Under the pieces are notes generated by a model that worked only from the letters and a program-made list of their open reading frames with translations, was not told the origin of the DNA and ran no database searches. This document shows, piece after piece, positions 52,945-62,324 of a stretch of DNA of 64,000 nt. The stretch is from contig OU862927.1 of assembly GCA_917880885.1 (NCBI GenBank), forward strand, positions 41,071,571 to 41,135,570. Reading direction: 5' to 3'. Each line of letters opens with the position of its first letter. The stretch's first letter is position 1. A program made the position numbers and the translations under genes. Origin of the DNA: Limnephilus marmoratus (Eukaryota; Arthropoda; Insecta; Trichoptera; Limnephilidae).

Positions 52945-53533
52945 TGATGAGTATTGCAGGCGTACCGAACTCCTTACGCACGTATATACGTCCCTGTTTA
53001 ATCCACGCGTATTTAAATTTGTCGTCTCTTGTTGCCTTACGGGCCAGGTACCATAGATGTTTGGCTCGAAAAGTCAGGTGTTCGGAAACGTAGACTTTCG
53101 AGCTAGTGCCAGCAATCCCCAGTTGTTGTGTATTTAATTTTTCGGCTGGACTGGATGCTTGCTTGTTGTAGGTTTTGACATCGGAAAGAAATTGGTCACG
53201 GTCCATGTTAGTTTTGAATTTGAAGATGATGGGTTTATGTTCCTTGTTAGTTATTTGAGAAATTCGGTAAGCTGCTTCAACTTCGTTTATATTTACATTA
53301 GACTTTGTAGTTTGATGAATGTTATAGAACACATTTTTTAAGTTCTCACCCTTTAGTTCAGGGATTCCCCGAACTTCAATGTTTTTAGACCTATTTGCAC
53401 GGTCTATACTATCCATTTGCCCTTCCAAAAATTCAATTCGGGTTTCAAGTTTAGTGTTTTTGTTTTTCAGCTCTTCATTTTGTTCTTCTAAATTATGAAC
53501 TCTTATGAGTATATCTTCATATTGCTTACTCAT
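52886..53533 (-). CDS. LINE-b ORF1: coiled-coil, FP25K-like nucleic-acid-binding protein
   Basis: 215 codons. Residues about 10-45 are a coiled coil (NLEEQNEELKNKNTKLETRI). Next comes the RRM-like stretch KNIEVRGIPE, PIIFKFKTNMDRDQFL, then SSKVYVSEHLTFRAKHLWYL and KYAWIKQGRIYVRKE. This order matches the FP25K (Baculo_FP) family found as ORF1 of many insect LINEs and captured by baculoviruses. Role: RNA chaperone and packaging of the LINE transcript. The start lies about 60 bp from the element's 5' end. Confidence 0.85.
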   Translation of the reverse strand: MSKQYEDILIRVHNLEEQNEELKNKNTKLETRIEFLEGQMDSIDRANRSKNIEVRGIPELKGENLKNVFYNIHQTTKSNVNINEVEAAYRISQITNKEHKPIIFKFKTNMDRDQFLSDVKTYNKQASSPAEKLNTQQLGIAGTSSKVYVSEHLTFRAKHLWYLARKATRDDKFKYAWIKQGRIYVRKEFGTPAILISETNKDRLLLSLPEMPSTN

Positions 53534-53984
53534 AGTCGATATAATATAATAATATACTATAAATTCGTAAATCGTTGAATTTCGTTGAATTCAAACCAGA
53601 TGCGTGCGCAGTCTGTATCTTTGGAAAGTGTTGCTAGAGCGTAATAATTATTTCGTACTATGGGAAATTTTTAAACGATTCAGGGAATATTATAACAAAT
53701 TTTTAATACAATATTTATTTTCTCACGGCGCCCCTTCGGAGTTGGCGCCAGGTTTTTTGCACGTTTTTGAACGTATGGCAGATCCGGCGCTGGACGGCGG
53801 CGGTGGATAAAGCAAGGAACATACTGAGCAGACGCAACGCCACGCAACGTTCCTGTACCGTTCACACTGGCCAGACGTACGTACGCGTCGCTGTGACCAC
53901 GTGACAAGGGGTCTGTGGTTGTGCGCAGGCGCGTTTGATTTGACACATTTGACATTTATTTTTTAGGTTATGTTTATGTGATTC

Positions 53985-54260
53985 TCTTAGCAGATGACAG
54001 CTTTGCCATATCTTGAAAGTGAATTTGAAGATGATTTGCTACGATTATTATTGTTAAATCAATATTCTCGTAAACAGAAAAAAAGTGAGAAGTATTTGGG
54101 TCCACAACATTAACAAACAAAGACAAATGTTTGGAGAGTTCCATACTTTAGTAAAGGAACTAGAATCTGATGACGGACGATTCTTCATGTACTTCCGTAT
54201 GAGTAAAGTGGTATTTGAAGAGCTTCACAGCATAATTGAATTATTGAATATGACATAAAA
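53985..54260 (+). pseudogene. Harbinger transposase, N-terminal fragment
   Basis: Split frames read RKQKKSEKY, WVHNINKQRQMFGEFHTLVKELESD and RFFMYFRMSKVVFEELHSII. This is the conserved pre-catalytic region of Harbinger transposases (WVHPxNxxRxxxGEFxxL...FxxYFRMS). At least two frameshifts, and nothing after LLNMT. It is not a match-up with transposon A, whose remaining part is the C-terminus. Confidence 0.8.
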
Positions 54261-54284
54261 AAAGAAAACACACATCTTCGAAAG

Positions 54285-54470
54285 TCAATTGGGACCAGAA
54301 AAAGATCTAAAGTTTGATTGACATTCATTATAGGGGTATAATATTGAAAATAATGGCTGAAATTTCTTCCTAAGTTGCACTGCGTATGCAGAATCTCTAT
54401 AATCCTGTAATTTGATTTTATAAATAACTTCGTGCCGTCTAAAAGCTTCAATAAACTGTTCGTCATCCAT
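54285..54470 (-). pseudogene. MADF-domain fragment of Harbinger B
   Basis: MDDEQFIEAFRRHEVIY followed by KLQDYRDSAYAVQLRKKF is the first half of a MADF domain; the rest is unrelated. Divergent partner of the transposase piece, as in transposon A. Confidence 0.65.
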
Positions 54471-54785
54471 TTTTTAATAATATCTGTCAAAAAAACAACC
54501 ATAGATATAGCGAAACAACGTTAGATGCTCAGATAACACCAAAAAGATGTAAAATCATCTCGTAGTAGGCGTGACCATACCCCCTCCACCTTCCACATGG
54601 CCCACGCCGATCTGGCTGCGGCAGGTCCGCGTAGCGTAGGGGGCGTCGGTTTGCATTGCGTGGGGCTAGTATGTTTCTAAAGCACCCGTTTCCATAGAAA
54701 ATGTGTGGATGGTAAGCAGTCCAGATATGGAAATGGTGACGTCTACCCACGTGGCGTGGCGTTGCGTGGGCTCAGTGTGGCCTTA

Positions 54786-55023
54786 CCTTCAACGCCCTGC
54801 GTCTGGATATTCTTTGCTTAATTTTCATATGCAGAAGTGTGACTCAACATCATTAATAAATGTTCATTTTGATCAAATAGGATGGCGGTATACAATGTAC
54901 AGGCAAGTGTAAAAGAGCTTGTTAAATGGGCTGCTGTAATTAAAAAGGTACTAAGCCAGTAGTGGCAACATTAAATTACATGAGTTCATCGTTCAAATCT
55001 ACATGTGAGGCATTTTTTAGGCA
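54786..55023. other. Short unassigned stretch
   Basis: A CAAATAG-GATGGCGG acceptor-like site near 54880 precedes a short open frame (MAVYNVQASVKELVKWAA). Nothing firm. Confidence 0.2.
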
Positions 55024-55555
55024 CCAGATTTAATTGCCCGGGTTAAATTTTCCCCACAGGAAAAACAAAACCCTTTCACACACTTCCTCAAATGATCATT
55101 TAGTCAATCCACGCTATGCAATTGCACTATATAAGTATTATAAATACATAACAATACAAGAACAACATGTCAACCTACCAGAGACCAAATGGGAAAAAAA
55201 TTCACCGATTCCAGATATTTTCATATCATAAGGTTCGGCTCTGTGGAACTCCTAATTGGACCTACAAAACCGTTATTTATTATATTTTTTAATCGGACCC
55301 TAGATTTAAATGTCCGGGTTAAATTTTCCCCACAGGAAAAACTAAACCCTTTCACACACTTCCCAAATGATCATCTAGTCAATCCACGCTATGCAATTGC
55401 ACTATATAAGTATTATAAATACAAAACAATACAAGAACAACATGTCAACCTACCAGAGACCAAATGGGAAAAAAATTCACCGACTCCAGATATTTTCATA
55501 TCAGAGGGTTCGGCTCTGTGGAACTCCTAATTGAACCTATAAATCCTACTGATCC
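55024..55555 (+). repeat. Tandem duplication of a coding-like 280-bp unit
   Basis: Two units (about 55024-55280 and 55303-55555) are nearly identical. Unit 2 is open for 113 codons: VRVKFSPQEKLNPFTHFPNDHLVNPRYAIALYKYYKY then NLPETKWEKNSP. In unit 1 the same frame is broken by an extra base near 55090. A TTTATTTATTTATTATT and an AAATAAAGTAAAATAAAA tail follow. Family not recognised; perhaps the end of a retroelement ORF. Confidence 0.5.
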
Positions 55556-55631
55556 ATATGTATCCTAGTGTTATTATTTATTTATTTATTATTCGCAAAA
55601 AATCTGGTTCTTAAATAAAGTAAAATAAAAA

Positions 55632-56122
55632 ACTTTTTTTTTTTAATTTGATTTTTAAATCAACTCCACACAGGAGGCCCTGAGTAAAATAATTCCTCTC
55701 AGGTCCTATGTCATCTTTGGGGATGCTGTTTGGAGGGTCTTTTTTGCAAAGGAAATAGAGAACGTTCCGGGAAGGAAAATGATATTAAAGGTGGGTAGGA
55801 ATCTGGGGGTTAGTGTGTCCAGGAGTGACGGACGTATGAATCCATCCCTACCACTGCGGTGCAAGGCGATGTTCTGAGAGAGTACGGCTTGAGAAGTCAA
55901 ATGGACTCCCTCAACCATTCTCTCTCGACGGGCCGACTTGCAGCTGGTGGGCAGACGTATCCTCCATCAAGACCCGGAAAAACCTTACTCAAAGAACCCG
56001 GGCACCCCTGCTAAGTCAACCTAAGTCAAGTAGCAAACCACTTGGGGTGACCTATGGCAGAGGTGTTGGTTATCCAATAAATGGTTCCCGGGGCGGAGGT
56101 AACCATACCCGCCTCCAAAATT
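55632..56122 (-). mobile_element. SINE-B copy, long form (about 490 bp)
   Basis: The most complete long form. From the 5' end (right): GGAGGCGGGTATGGTTACC, CCATTTATTGGATAACCAAC, a middle block with GCCGTACTCTCTCAGAACATC, then CCCCCAGATTCCTACCC, AAAGATGACATAGGACC and the hairpin region, ending in a T run at 55632-55642. The short form lacks the middle block. Confidence 0.8.
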
Positions 56123-56345
56123 GGAGTGCCTAACCAAATTTCAATAGTCTGTGCCGCCCATTTAAGTGGCCAGCAATGAGGCTCAATTAGCAGACTAGCA
56201 GAAATAGAAGAAGAGGAAGAATTGCCAGTTGAAGAGGAAGAAGGCAACACCAGTATTACATAATATTCATTGAGAAAGAAAACACATAAACGAACTGCTA
56301 GTTAAGTCAACTTGTTTTGAATCATTAATAAATAGTACTTCTTCT

Positions 56346-56680
56346 TCTTCTTGTGCCCTGCCCGTTCAACGGACGTTGTCTATCATGTTGGCTATGCGGA
56401 CTTTGTTTACTGCGGCCCGGAACAGCTCTACAGTAGACTAGCCAAACCACTGTCTCAGGTTTTTCAGCCATGAGGTTCTCCTTCTTCCAGGGCCCCGTCT
56501 TCCGGCAATCTATCCCTGCATTATGAGATGCAGGATCTCATACTTCTCTGGATGTCTCATCAAATGTCCAAGATATTGAAGTTTTCGAATTTTTATTGTT
56601 TTGATTACTTCTTTTTCTTTATTCATCCGAACCATAACATCCATTCGTAACCCTGTCCATCCAGCTTATTTTAAATTTAA
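56346..56680 (-). pseudogene. RTE-type LINE C-terminal remnant
   Basis: The minus strand reads KIRKLQYLGHLMRHPEKYE, then RRGPGRRRTSWLKNLRQWFG and ELFRAAVNKVRIANMI. This is the classic RTE C-terminal block (GHLxR...GRRxxSWLKNLRxWFG). There are three in-frame stops (TAG, TAG, TGA). It ends in a GAA-rich tail. Dead copy. Confidence 0.85.
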
Positions 56681-56819
56681 TAAATAGTTATAAACAGATT
56701 TACAGGCTATTATTTGATATTCGCCTGCATTAAGTTACAAGTCTAAACTTTAATTTCTACCAAAGTATATGTTTTCCTATTGTTTTGCTTCAGTAGAATT
56801 AAAATTAATGATTGTTCTT

Positions 56820-57070
56820 AATATATAAAAATGAATATTTCTTTGTTTGTCCCTTATGCGGTCCCTAAACCGTTCATCCGATTGCGATGAAACTCTGGTA
56901 AATTATTATGCACAAGCACGCCATCGTTTCTACATATGGTGAGCTCTAGCATTATGAAATTATTTCCTATCCGAGTGCGATGAATCTTTGATGACGAGTT
57001 GTTGTGTGCACGCCCGCAAAGGTTTCTATAAAAATTGTAATAAGTGGCACGCGAGCTGTTATAAAAATAA
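56820..57070 (-). repeat. Repeat family D, copy without polypurine core
   Basis: Starts TTAATATATAAAAATGAATATT and contains two of the internal units (TTCATCCGATTGCGATGAAAC; GTGCACGCCCGCAAAGG). Confidence 0.6.
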
Positions 57071-57540
57071 ATTAAAGAAAAATCACTCAATCGACCGTTT
57101 CCGGACTCCGTTTGCCAAGCGATTTTTATGCCTTTTACCTTTATTCGATTTTATTGCATTGTTCATCCAATTTTTTTTAAATAAACTCGCCTACCTCTGA
57201 AGAAACGTACCACCCAGTACTGTTTGATTTTGAAATCAGAATATGCTTAGTTCCTACCGGGATGTCGTTTATCCAGTTCCTATCTCTCTAACCAAATCAC
57301 ATTGTTGGAAAAGCATTTGAAATTTGGAACTTTCAAGAAAAACAGTGCAAATTCGAGTGCATTTGTTTTGAAAACAGAAAAAGTTCTGAAACTACCTTGG
57401 AAGATTGGTGTTTTCGTGAACACAATCTCGTTTTAAGAAAGAAAGTATTAGACCATCTCGGAAGTACATAATATCGTTTTGTACTCATTCGTATTTATTA
57501 TTATTATTATTATTATTCGCGGATGAACTATGTAACTACC

Positions 57541-57923
57541 GGCCGGCGTAGTCCAGCGGTAAGGCTCTTGACTCGCACACCGAAGGTTACGGAATCGAAT
57601 TCCGGCGTGGCAAATAAATTATATTTGATTAATTTGTGTTATTTCATAATTTATTCATTTAAAATAATATATAGTATATTTGCGGCATGTTCTAGAGTGG
57701 AAGATACTCTCAGTATCGCCCTGATAAGACCACCTTTCAGAATTGAAACGTTGCTTGAAAGCCGTGTTTGGTGACCAGATCTGAATATCCAGGTACTTCC
57801 GCACCTTACTCTTCCCCACCTCCTTCCCCTCCCCAATACCTTCAGCCTCACAACATACCCCAATTGGGGATGCTATAGTCTCACTGCCTTCAGACGGGAG
57901 CAGTTGGGACTCTAAAAAAAAAA
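57541..57923 (+). mobile_element. SINE-A copy 4, full length with poly(A)
   Basis: tRNA-like head 57541-57610 (A-box-like TAGTCCAGCGGTAAGG; B-box-like GGAATCGAATTCC), AT-rich linker, body (57690-57860) and 3' end with CCCCAATTGGGG. A stem AGTCTCACTG with CAGTTGGGACT precedes an A10 tail. The preceding (ATT)n run (57494-57517) belongs to older sequence. Confidence 0.85.
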
Positions 57924-58129
57924 CTATATTGTGATTGCATCGTGTGCTCCTTCGCAGAGATACAATGGTAAGTGATTGGTCATCAACTTTCCTTGTCCTA
58001 CATTGTTTTTTCTACGCATACTGTTACCCAATTTCAGCAAACACCATTTCGTCCGTTTCGTTATTAGTTTATTAGTGTTTACAGTTCATTGCAAGCTGCA
58101 ATTCGTAAGCAGTTTTGGACGTAACTAAA

Positions 58130-58640
58130 TCTTAATATATAAAAATGAATATTTCATCGTTTGTCCCTTACGCGTTCCCCAAACCATTTATCCTATTGCG
58201 ATGAAATTTTGGTGAGTTGTTGTTCACAAGCCCGCAAAGGTTCTATATATTATAATGGTGAGCTCTGGCATTATGATATTTTTTCCTTCGCCGTTTGTTC
58301 GATTGTCTTGAAACTTTGTTGAGTTGTTGTGCGCATGCCCGCAAAGGTATATATGTATACCGGTGAGCTCAAGCGTTTTGAAATTTGCATTACAAACTTA
58401 AAATAGGTGGGGCACGAAAACTGTGTGTATTTCATACAGGAAGGAGGGAGGAAAGGGGAATTCAGGAGGGGGTTCGCGGGAGAGAGGACAAGGGAGGGGA
58501 AAGACGTAGAAGTTGGAAGGGGAACGCGGGGAAAAAGGGAAGCGGGAGGGGAATGGACGCATTGGAAAGATACGTAGGGAGATTCAATTGATTTATTTAA
58601 GTGGAATTGCGACGCATGCCGGGTATATTTATACATGCTA
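58130..58640 (-). repeat. Repeat family D, full copy
   Basis: Starts CTTAATATATAAAAATGAAT, has two or three internal units of about 110 bp, a G/A-rich core (58430-58575) and ends GGAATTGCGACGCATGCCGGG. Orientation opposite to 59535-60265. Confidence 0.65.
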
Positions 58641-58644
58641 GTAT

Positions 58645-59530
58645 ATTTTAAGTAATATTCAGAACCTGTTCGATCGCACGAAATCCTATCAATTAATTCG
58701 AAATACTCGTAGGTAGGTTCCATTATTAGAAAAAAAATGGGTGAAATAATCAAAAATGTCTGATTATTCCACCCACTGATTTGTATTAATATGGTTTTAT
58801 GATTTGTTCACTTTTATGAATACTGATTTAGAATTTAGACCAATAAACCATAAATATAATGGCATCATTTTTTATTCGTTTTCCATCTTTTTTGCTACTG
58901 TATAAGTGGCCAGCTCTCGGAACGAGATATTGGCAGGTGTAAATTTTTTTTTGAAAATGAATCATTGAAGACAATGAAATTTATCATTGGATATTAGCGA
59001 CTCTCAATCAAAAACTTGAAACAAAAAATTGTTAGGGTCTTACACAGGCCGTCGCGTGTTAGATTCCTCGGCTGGCTAAGTCCTTCATCACGACAGGAGT
59101 AACATTTTCCACTTGCTGAAGTGGTGGTAAGAGATTTTCAAATATTGTCAGGTTATTCGTGTTTGTCTTCCATTGTAAAAATAAAAAAAATCAGAAAAAG
59201 CAAATAGACGTTATAAAAAATATATAATATAAGGAGGACATTTTGCACGTCAAGTATTTTTTAAAAGCTGGAAATTTTATATTTTAAAACTGTAGATTTG
59301 TACAAAAACAAAATCTACCCCTCCTCTGAACAGACACTTTTATTCATATTAATAACTACCCTTTACCTGCGGCTTCGCTCGCATGGCATTAGGAGGAAAT
59401 TACTGTTAGTATAAAGAATTTTTCAACGGGAGTGAAATGTTTTTTTCCGGGATAAAAAGTAGCCTCTGTCATTTTCCAGTCCTCCGTTTATCTCTGTTTA
59501 GAAAAATCACTTCGATCAATCGCTCTATTT
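58645..59530. other. No gene supported
   Basis: Phrases such as TTTACCTGCGGCTTCGCTCGC (59353-59373) belong to RTE-like repeat ends. Otherwise nothing recognised. Confidence 0.35.
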
Positions 59531-59534
59531 ATTT

Positions 59535-60265
59535 CATTATAGCGAGTTCCCGGCATGCGTTGCTATGCCACTTAATAAAATAAATTGTTTCTCCCTGCGT
59601 GTCCCCCCCCTCCCGGGTTCCCAACAGGTTTCAAACAGCTCAACAGCTCGCTTGCTGTCTATTTCAATTTTTTATACAAATTTAATAATGCCAGAGCTTA
59701 CCAGTGTAAATAGAAACATTCACGGGCGAGCTCACAACAACTCACCAAAATTTCATCGTAATCGGATGAACGGTTAGCAATGCATAATTTCATGATGCCA
59801 GAACTTACTATTGTATATAAATACCATCGCGGGCATGCACACATCAAATCCCTAAAGTTTCATCGCAATAGGATGAATGGTTTAGCAATGCATAGGCATT
59901 TCACATACAAACAAACCCAAAAACGAACGTTTGGTGATTTTTATATATTACTAGCTGGTATCCGGCATGCGTTGCTATGACATTTAACAAAGCAATTGTT
60001 TCTCCCTGCATGTCCTTTCCCATTCGTCCCGTTCCCGTTCCCTTTCCGCCTTCCTTTCCTCTCCCGCGTCCCGGTACACTCTGTTTTCAAACAGCTCGCG
60101 TGCCACCTATTGCAAATTTCACAATGCCAGAGCTCACCAGTAGTTTTATACAAACCTTGTCCTGACAATAACGAACACAAAAAAAAGAATAATCCAATTG
60201 GTGCAGTCGTACGGAAATTATGCGCGTACATACATTTCGGCGATTCGTTTTTATTTATATAGATA
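59535..60265 (+). repeat. Two head-to-tail copies of repeat family D
   Basis: CGGCATGCGTTGCTATG starts at about 59551 and again at about 59961. The first copy has three internal units (AATGCCAGAGCTTACC; CATCGTAATCGGATGAACGG). The second has a pyrimidine core and ends GATTCGTTTTTATTTATATAG. Confidence 0.65.
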
Positions 60266-60269
60266 GATC

Positions 60270-60588
60270 AGATTTATGTATAATTTTATTAACTAATTTA
60301 TTATATTGTATTAAAATAACATTTTATTAAATTGAAAAATCTTCGAAACCTCAGATATTTCATACACAGCAAATTGAGATATCTGAAAAAGTAAGAAAGA
60401 AATATGCCTTCCTTTTCATTTAAAATTGTAAACGAACTTTCCACATACGTGCACAAGAAGACATAAAAAGTTAAATGAAAGGTGTAAATCTTAAAAATAA
60501 ATTAAAAAGAAACTTGGAGGGACTTAAGTACTTTTTCCAATAATAAGAAGTTAAACAGAGTCGAAGAAAGGCAATCTTAACTCTGTGT
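60270..60588. other. No gene supported
   Basis: AT-rich, nothing recognised. Confidence 0.4.
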
Positions 60589-60589
60589 A

Positions 60590-60790
60590 ATCACCCGCGT
60601 TGAAATAATGAACCTTCCCCGGTGTGAGTTTCCCGTCACGAGTCGCGGCCTCCCCCAGGCGTCGTAAATCTGACGTGTCTCGCAGCGCACTTAAAATGTT
60701 GGTTTTTCTGCCTACTGCGCGTGCGCCGATCCAGGGATTCAAGATGGCCGCCGATCGCTCCGTGCGGACCCGTTTCAACATCTTTGTGTA
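60590..60790 (+). promoter_or_regulatory. CpG-rich promoter-like island with NRF1-like and YY1-like sites
   Basis: About 200 bp dense in CpG within AT-rich DNA. CTGCGCGTGCGCC at about 60714-60726 is one base from the NRF1 palindrome. CAAGATGGCCGCC at about 60741-60753 matches the YY1/Pho element (AAGATGGCNGC) in plus orientation, which in animals lies just downstream of start sites. The ATG in it opens only 16 codons. I infer a housekeeping-type promoter reading right. The 80-codon minus frame through the island (60551-60793) is probably incidental. Confidence 0.5.
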
Positions 60791-61183
60791 CAACTAACCT
60801 TTAAAACGATCGATTCCTTACGAAATATATCTAAAAAACAATAAAATAATGAAGTAATATTCAGAATTCATCTGTTAGATATTAAGTTTGTTAGACTTGA
60901 AGTGTTTAAAGACAGTTTTTTCGTGATTTTTAAGGGTGTGTTTCGCGAACCGGTGGGATTGTTTACGATGTGAAAACTCGCTTTTAATTTTCATCCAAGA
61001 CGAATAGGTATTCTACAAATTTGTTCACTTAGATTGGACATCTTCTTTGTGTTTGGATTCAAGTTTTACAGTATTTTTAAGGTGGTTGTATTTAACAATA
61101 TTGCATGACTGACATTGACTGAAAGAAATGTGTTATTCTTTCATGATAGAAGTTTTTTAATTGATTCATAGTGGAAATAAATT

Positions 61184-61260
61184 ATGGATAATGGAAATTT
61201 TGGATCTGTCAAAAATAAAGAAAAACGTTTACCAATATGTTTTGACGATTATGAACACAA
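61184..61260 (+). CDS. Candidate first coding exon downstream of the CpG island
   Basis: ATG at 61184 opens 25 codons starting MDNGNFGSVKNKEKR and containing a CFDDYEH stretch, followed by a GTAATG donor at 61261 (phase 2). The composition looks like a soluble protein N-terminus. The family is unknown and no second exon was found. The donor is weaker than consensus. Confidence 0.3.
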
Positions 61261-61264
61261 GTAA

Positions 61265-62320
61265 TGAAGTACCAATCAATGTTTGTTAAGTCATAACTTC
61301 AACTATCGGAGTGGAAAATCTTCAATTGGTAAGTCAACACAATACATAACATAACTTTGAGATTATTAATATTGTTTTAAATTTTAGATATTGAAATTTT
61401 CTTAGGAAGATTATCATCTTTTTGGAATTTACCATACAGAAAAGTGGAACACGGTTTTAATAGGTATATAATATTTTAAAAACACTTTGAATCGCTTAGA
61501 TAACAAAGAGAAAAAAACTATTTCATCTACCAAAAAAAGGAAAATGATGCAGTTTATAGCTGCTTCGTTAAAACAACGGAAAATCCGTATTTTCTTCACG
61601 CCATGTCTTGCCTAACAATATTAAAAGAGTTTTTTTTATGATAGCTTGTTTTGTAATCTTTCGGGATGGCTGGACATGCCTAATAGGAGTATTTTTTGAT
61701 TCACCTTTGTTACTTTAAGAAACAACTGTTTGCATTCTGGGCTATGTAAAACACTGAATTCAAAACTTTAATTCATGTCACAGAATTCGGACGTAAATTG
61801 TTATAAAAGGCTGTCAGCTGTCGTCATCCCTTGCGATGAAAGCAAATTTTCAATACACGTTATTAATTTTTAAATGCAGTATTTTTCATCGCTCTGAATG
61901 CAAATAGCTAGTCTTTTGTAGTAATTAAGGTGAATCAAAAAGGTTTTTCTAAAAACCAGTCGTCCCGAAAGTTTTCCTTAAAAAAAATTAACCATATCAT
62001 ACTTTTATGTATATTTACCGTTGATTGAGCTGCTATTTTCAGTTTGTCCCGTGAAACTTATAATATTATTATCACTTGTTTAATTTTCAGAAAGAAATAA
62101 TTTATTTGCTAAGAAAAATACATATATTTAAGCATTTCGGTGGTAGATATATGAGAGCATGGACAGTGAAGATATTTTAATTTAAGCTGTTGCCTGATTG
62201 CCTTGTGTTGATCAAGTGTTGATCAAAACTACAAAATATTAAATTTATTCCCATAAACACATTTATATTTTATTTTAATAAAAAATACTAAATTACATTA
62301 TGCTACAATTTTCTACATTA
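61265..62320. other. No gene supported
   Basis: AT-rich. It may be intron of the candidate gene above. Nothing recognised. Confidence 0.35.
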
Positions 62321-62324
62321 AAGT

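Larger units (their letters stand above)
47891..53600 (-). mobile_element. LINE-b, apparently full-length non-LTR retrotransposon
   Basis: Three overlapping ORFs: ORF1 (53533-52886), ORF-Y (52944-51490) and ORF2 (51539-48510), each starting in the +1 frame relative to the one before. A short 5' leader (about 60 bp), a 3'UTR with simple repeats (48120-48240) and a hairpin (47958-47997) come before an AAATAAAAAATAAAAAAATA-type tail. All three ORFs are uninterrupted, so this copy may be young. A target duplication was not clear. Confidence 0.9.
46670..53792 (-). mobile_element. hAT transposon with perfect 8-bp target duplication
   Basis: Ends CAGGGCCGGATCT (46670-46682) and AGATCCGGCGCTG (53780-53792) are inverted with one mismatch. 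GACGGCGG flanks both sides (46662-46669; 53793-53800). A transposase N-terminal remnant lies near the left end, and a whole LINE (LINE-b) fills most of the interior. Without the LINE the element is about 1.4 kb, so it was already deleted. Confidence 0.9.
46258..53813. mobile_element. MITE host of the hAT nest
   Basis: Left end GCGTTTGTCCACCGCTGCCG (from about 46259) and the reverse complement of the right end, GCTTTATCCACCGCCGCCG (ending 53813), are inverted repeats with about 85% identity. Removing the hAT insertion leaves an element of roughly 430 bp. A third, internal copy of the motif lies at 46597-46610. Confidence 0.55.
53814..54784 (+). mobile_element. PIF/Harbinger transposon B, small deleted copy
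   Basis: Left end AGGAACATACTGAGCAGACG plus CAACGCCACGC; the right end in reverse complement is AGGCCACACTGAGCCCACG plus CAACGCCACGC. Inside are a plus-strand transposase N-terminal piece and a minus-strand MADF piece. It directly abuts the MITE/hAT nest. Confidence 0.75.

Noticed and set aside
60551..60793. 80-codon minus-strand ORF across the CpG island
   Set aside because: CpG-rich DNA has few stops; YY1-type orientation points to plus-strand transcription and no family match is evident.
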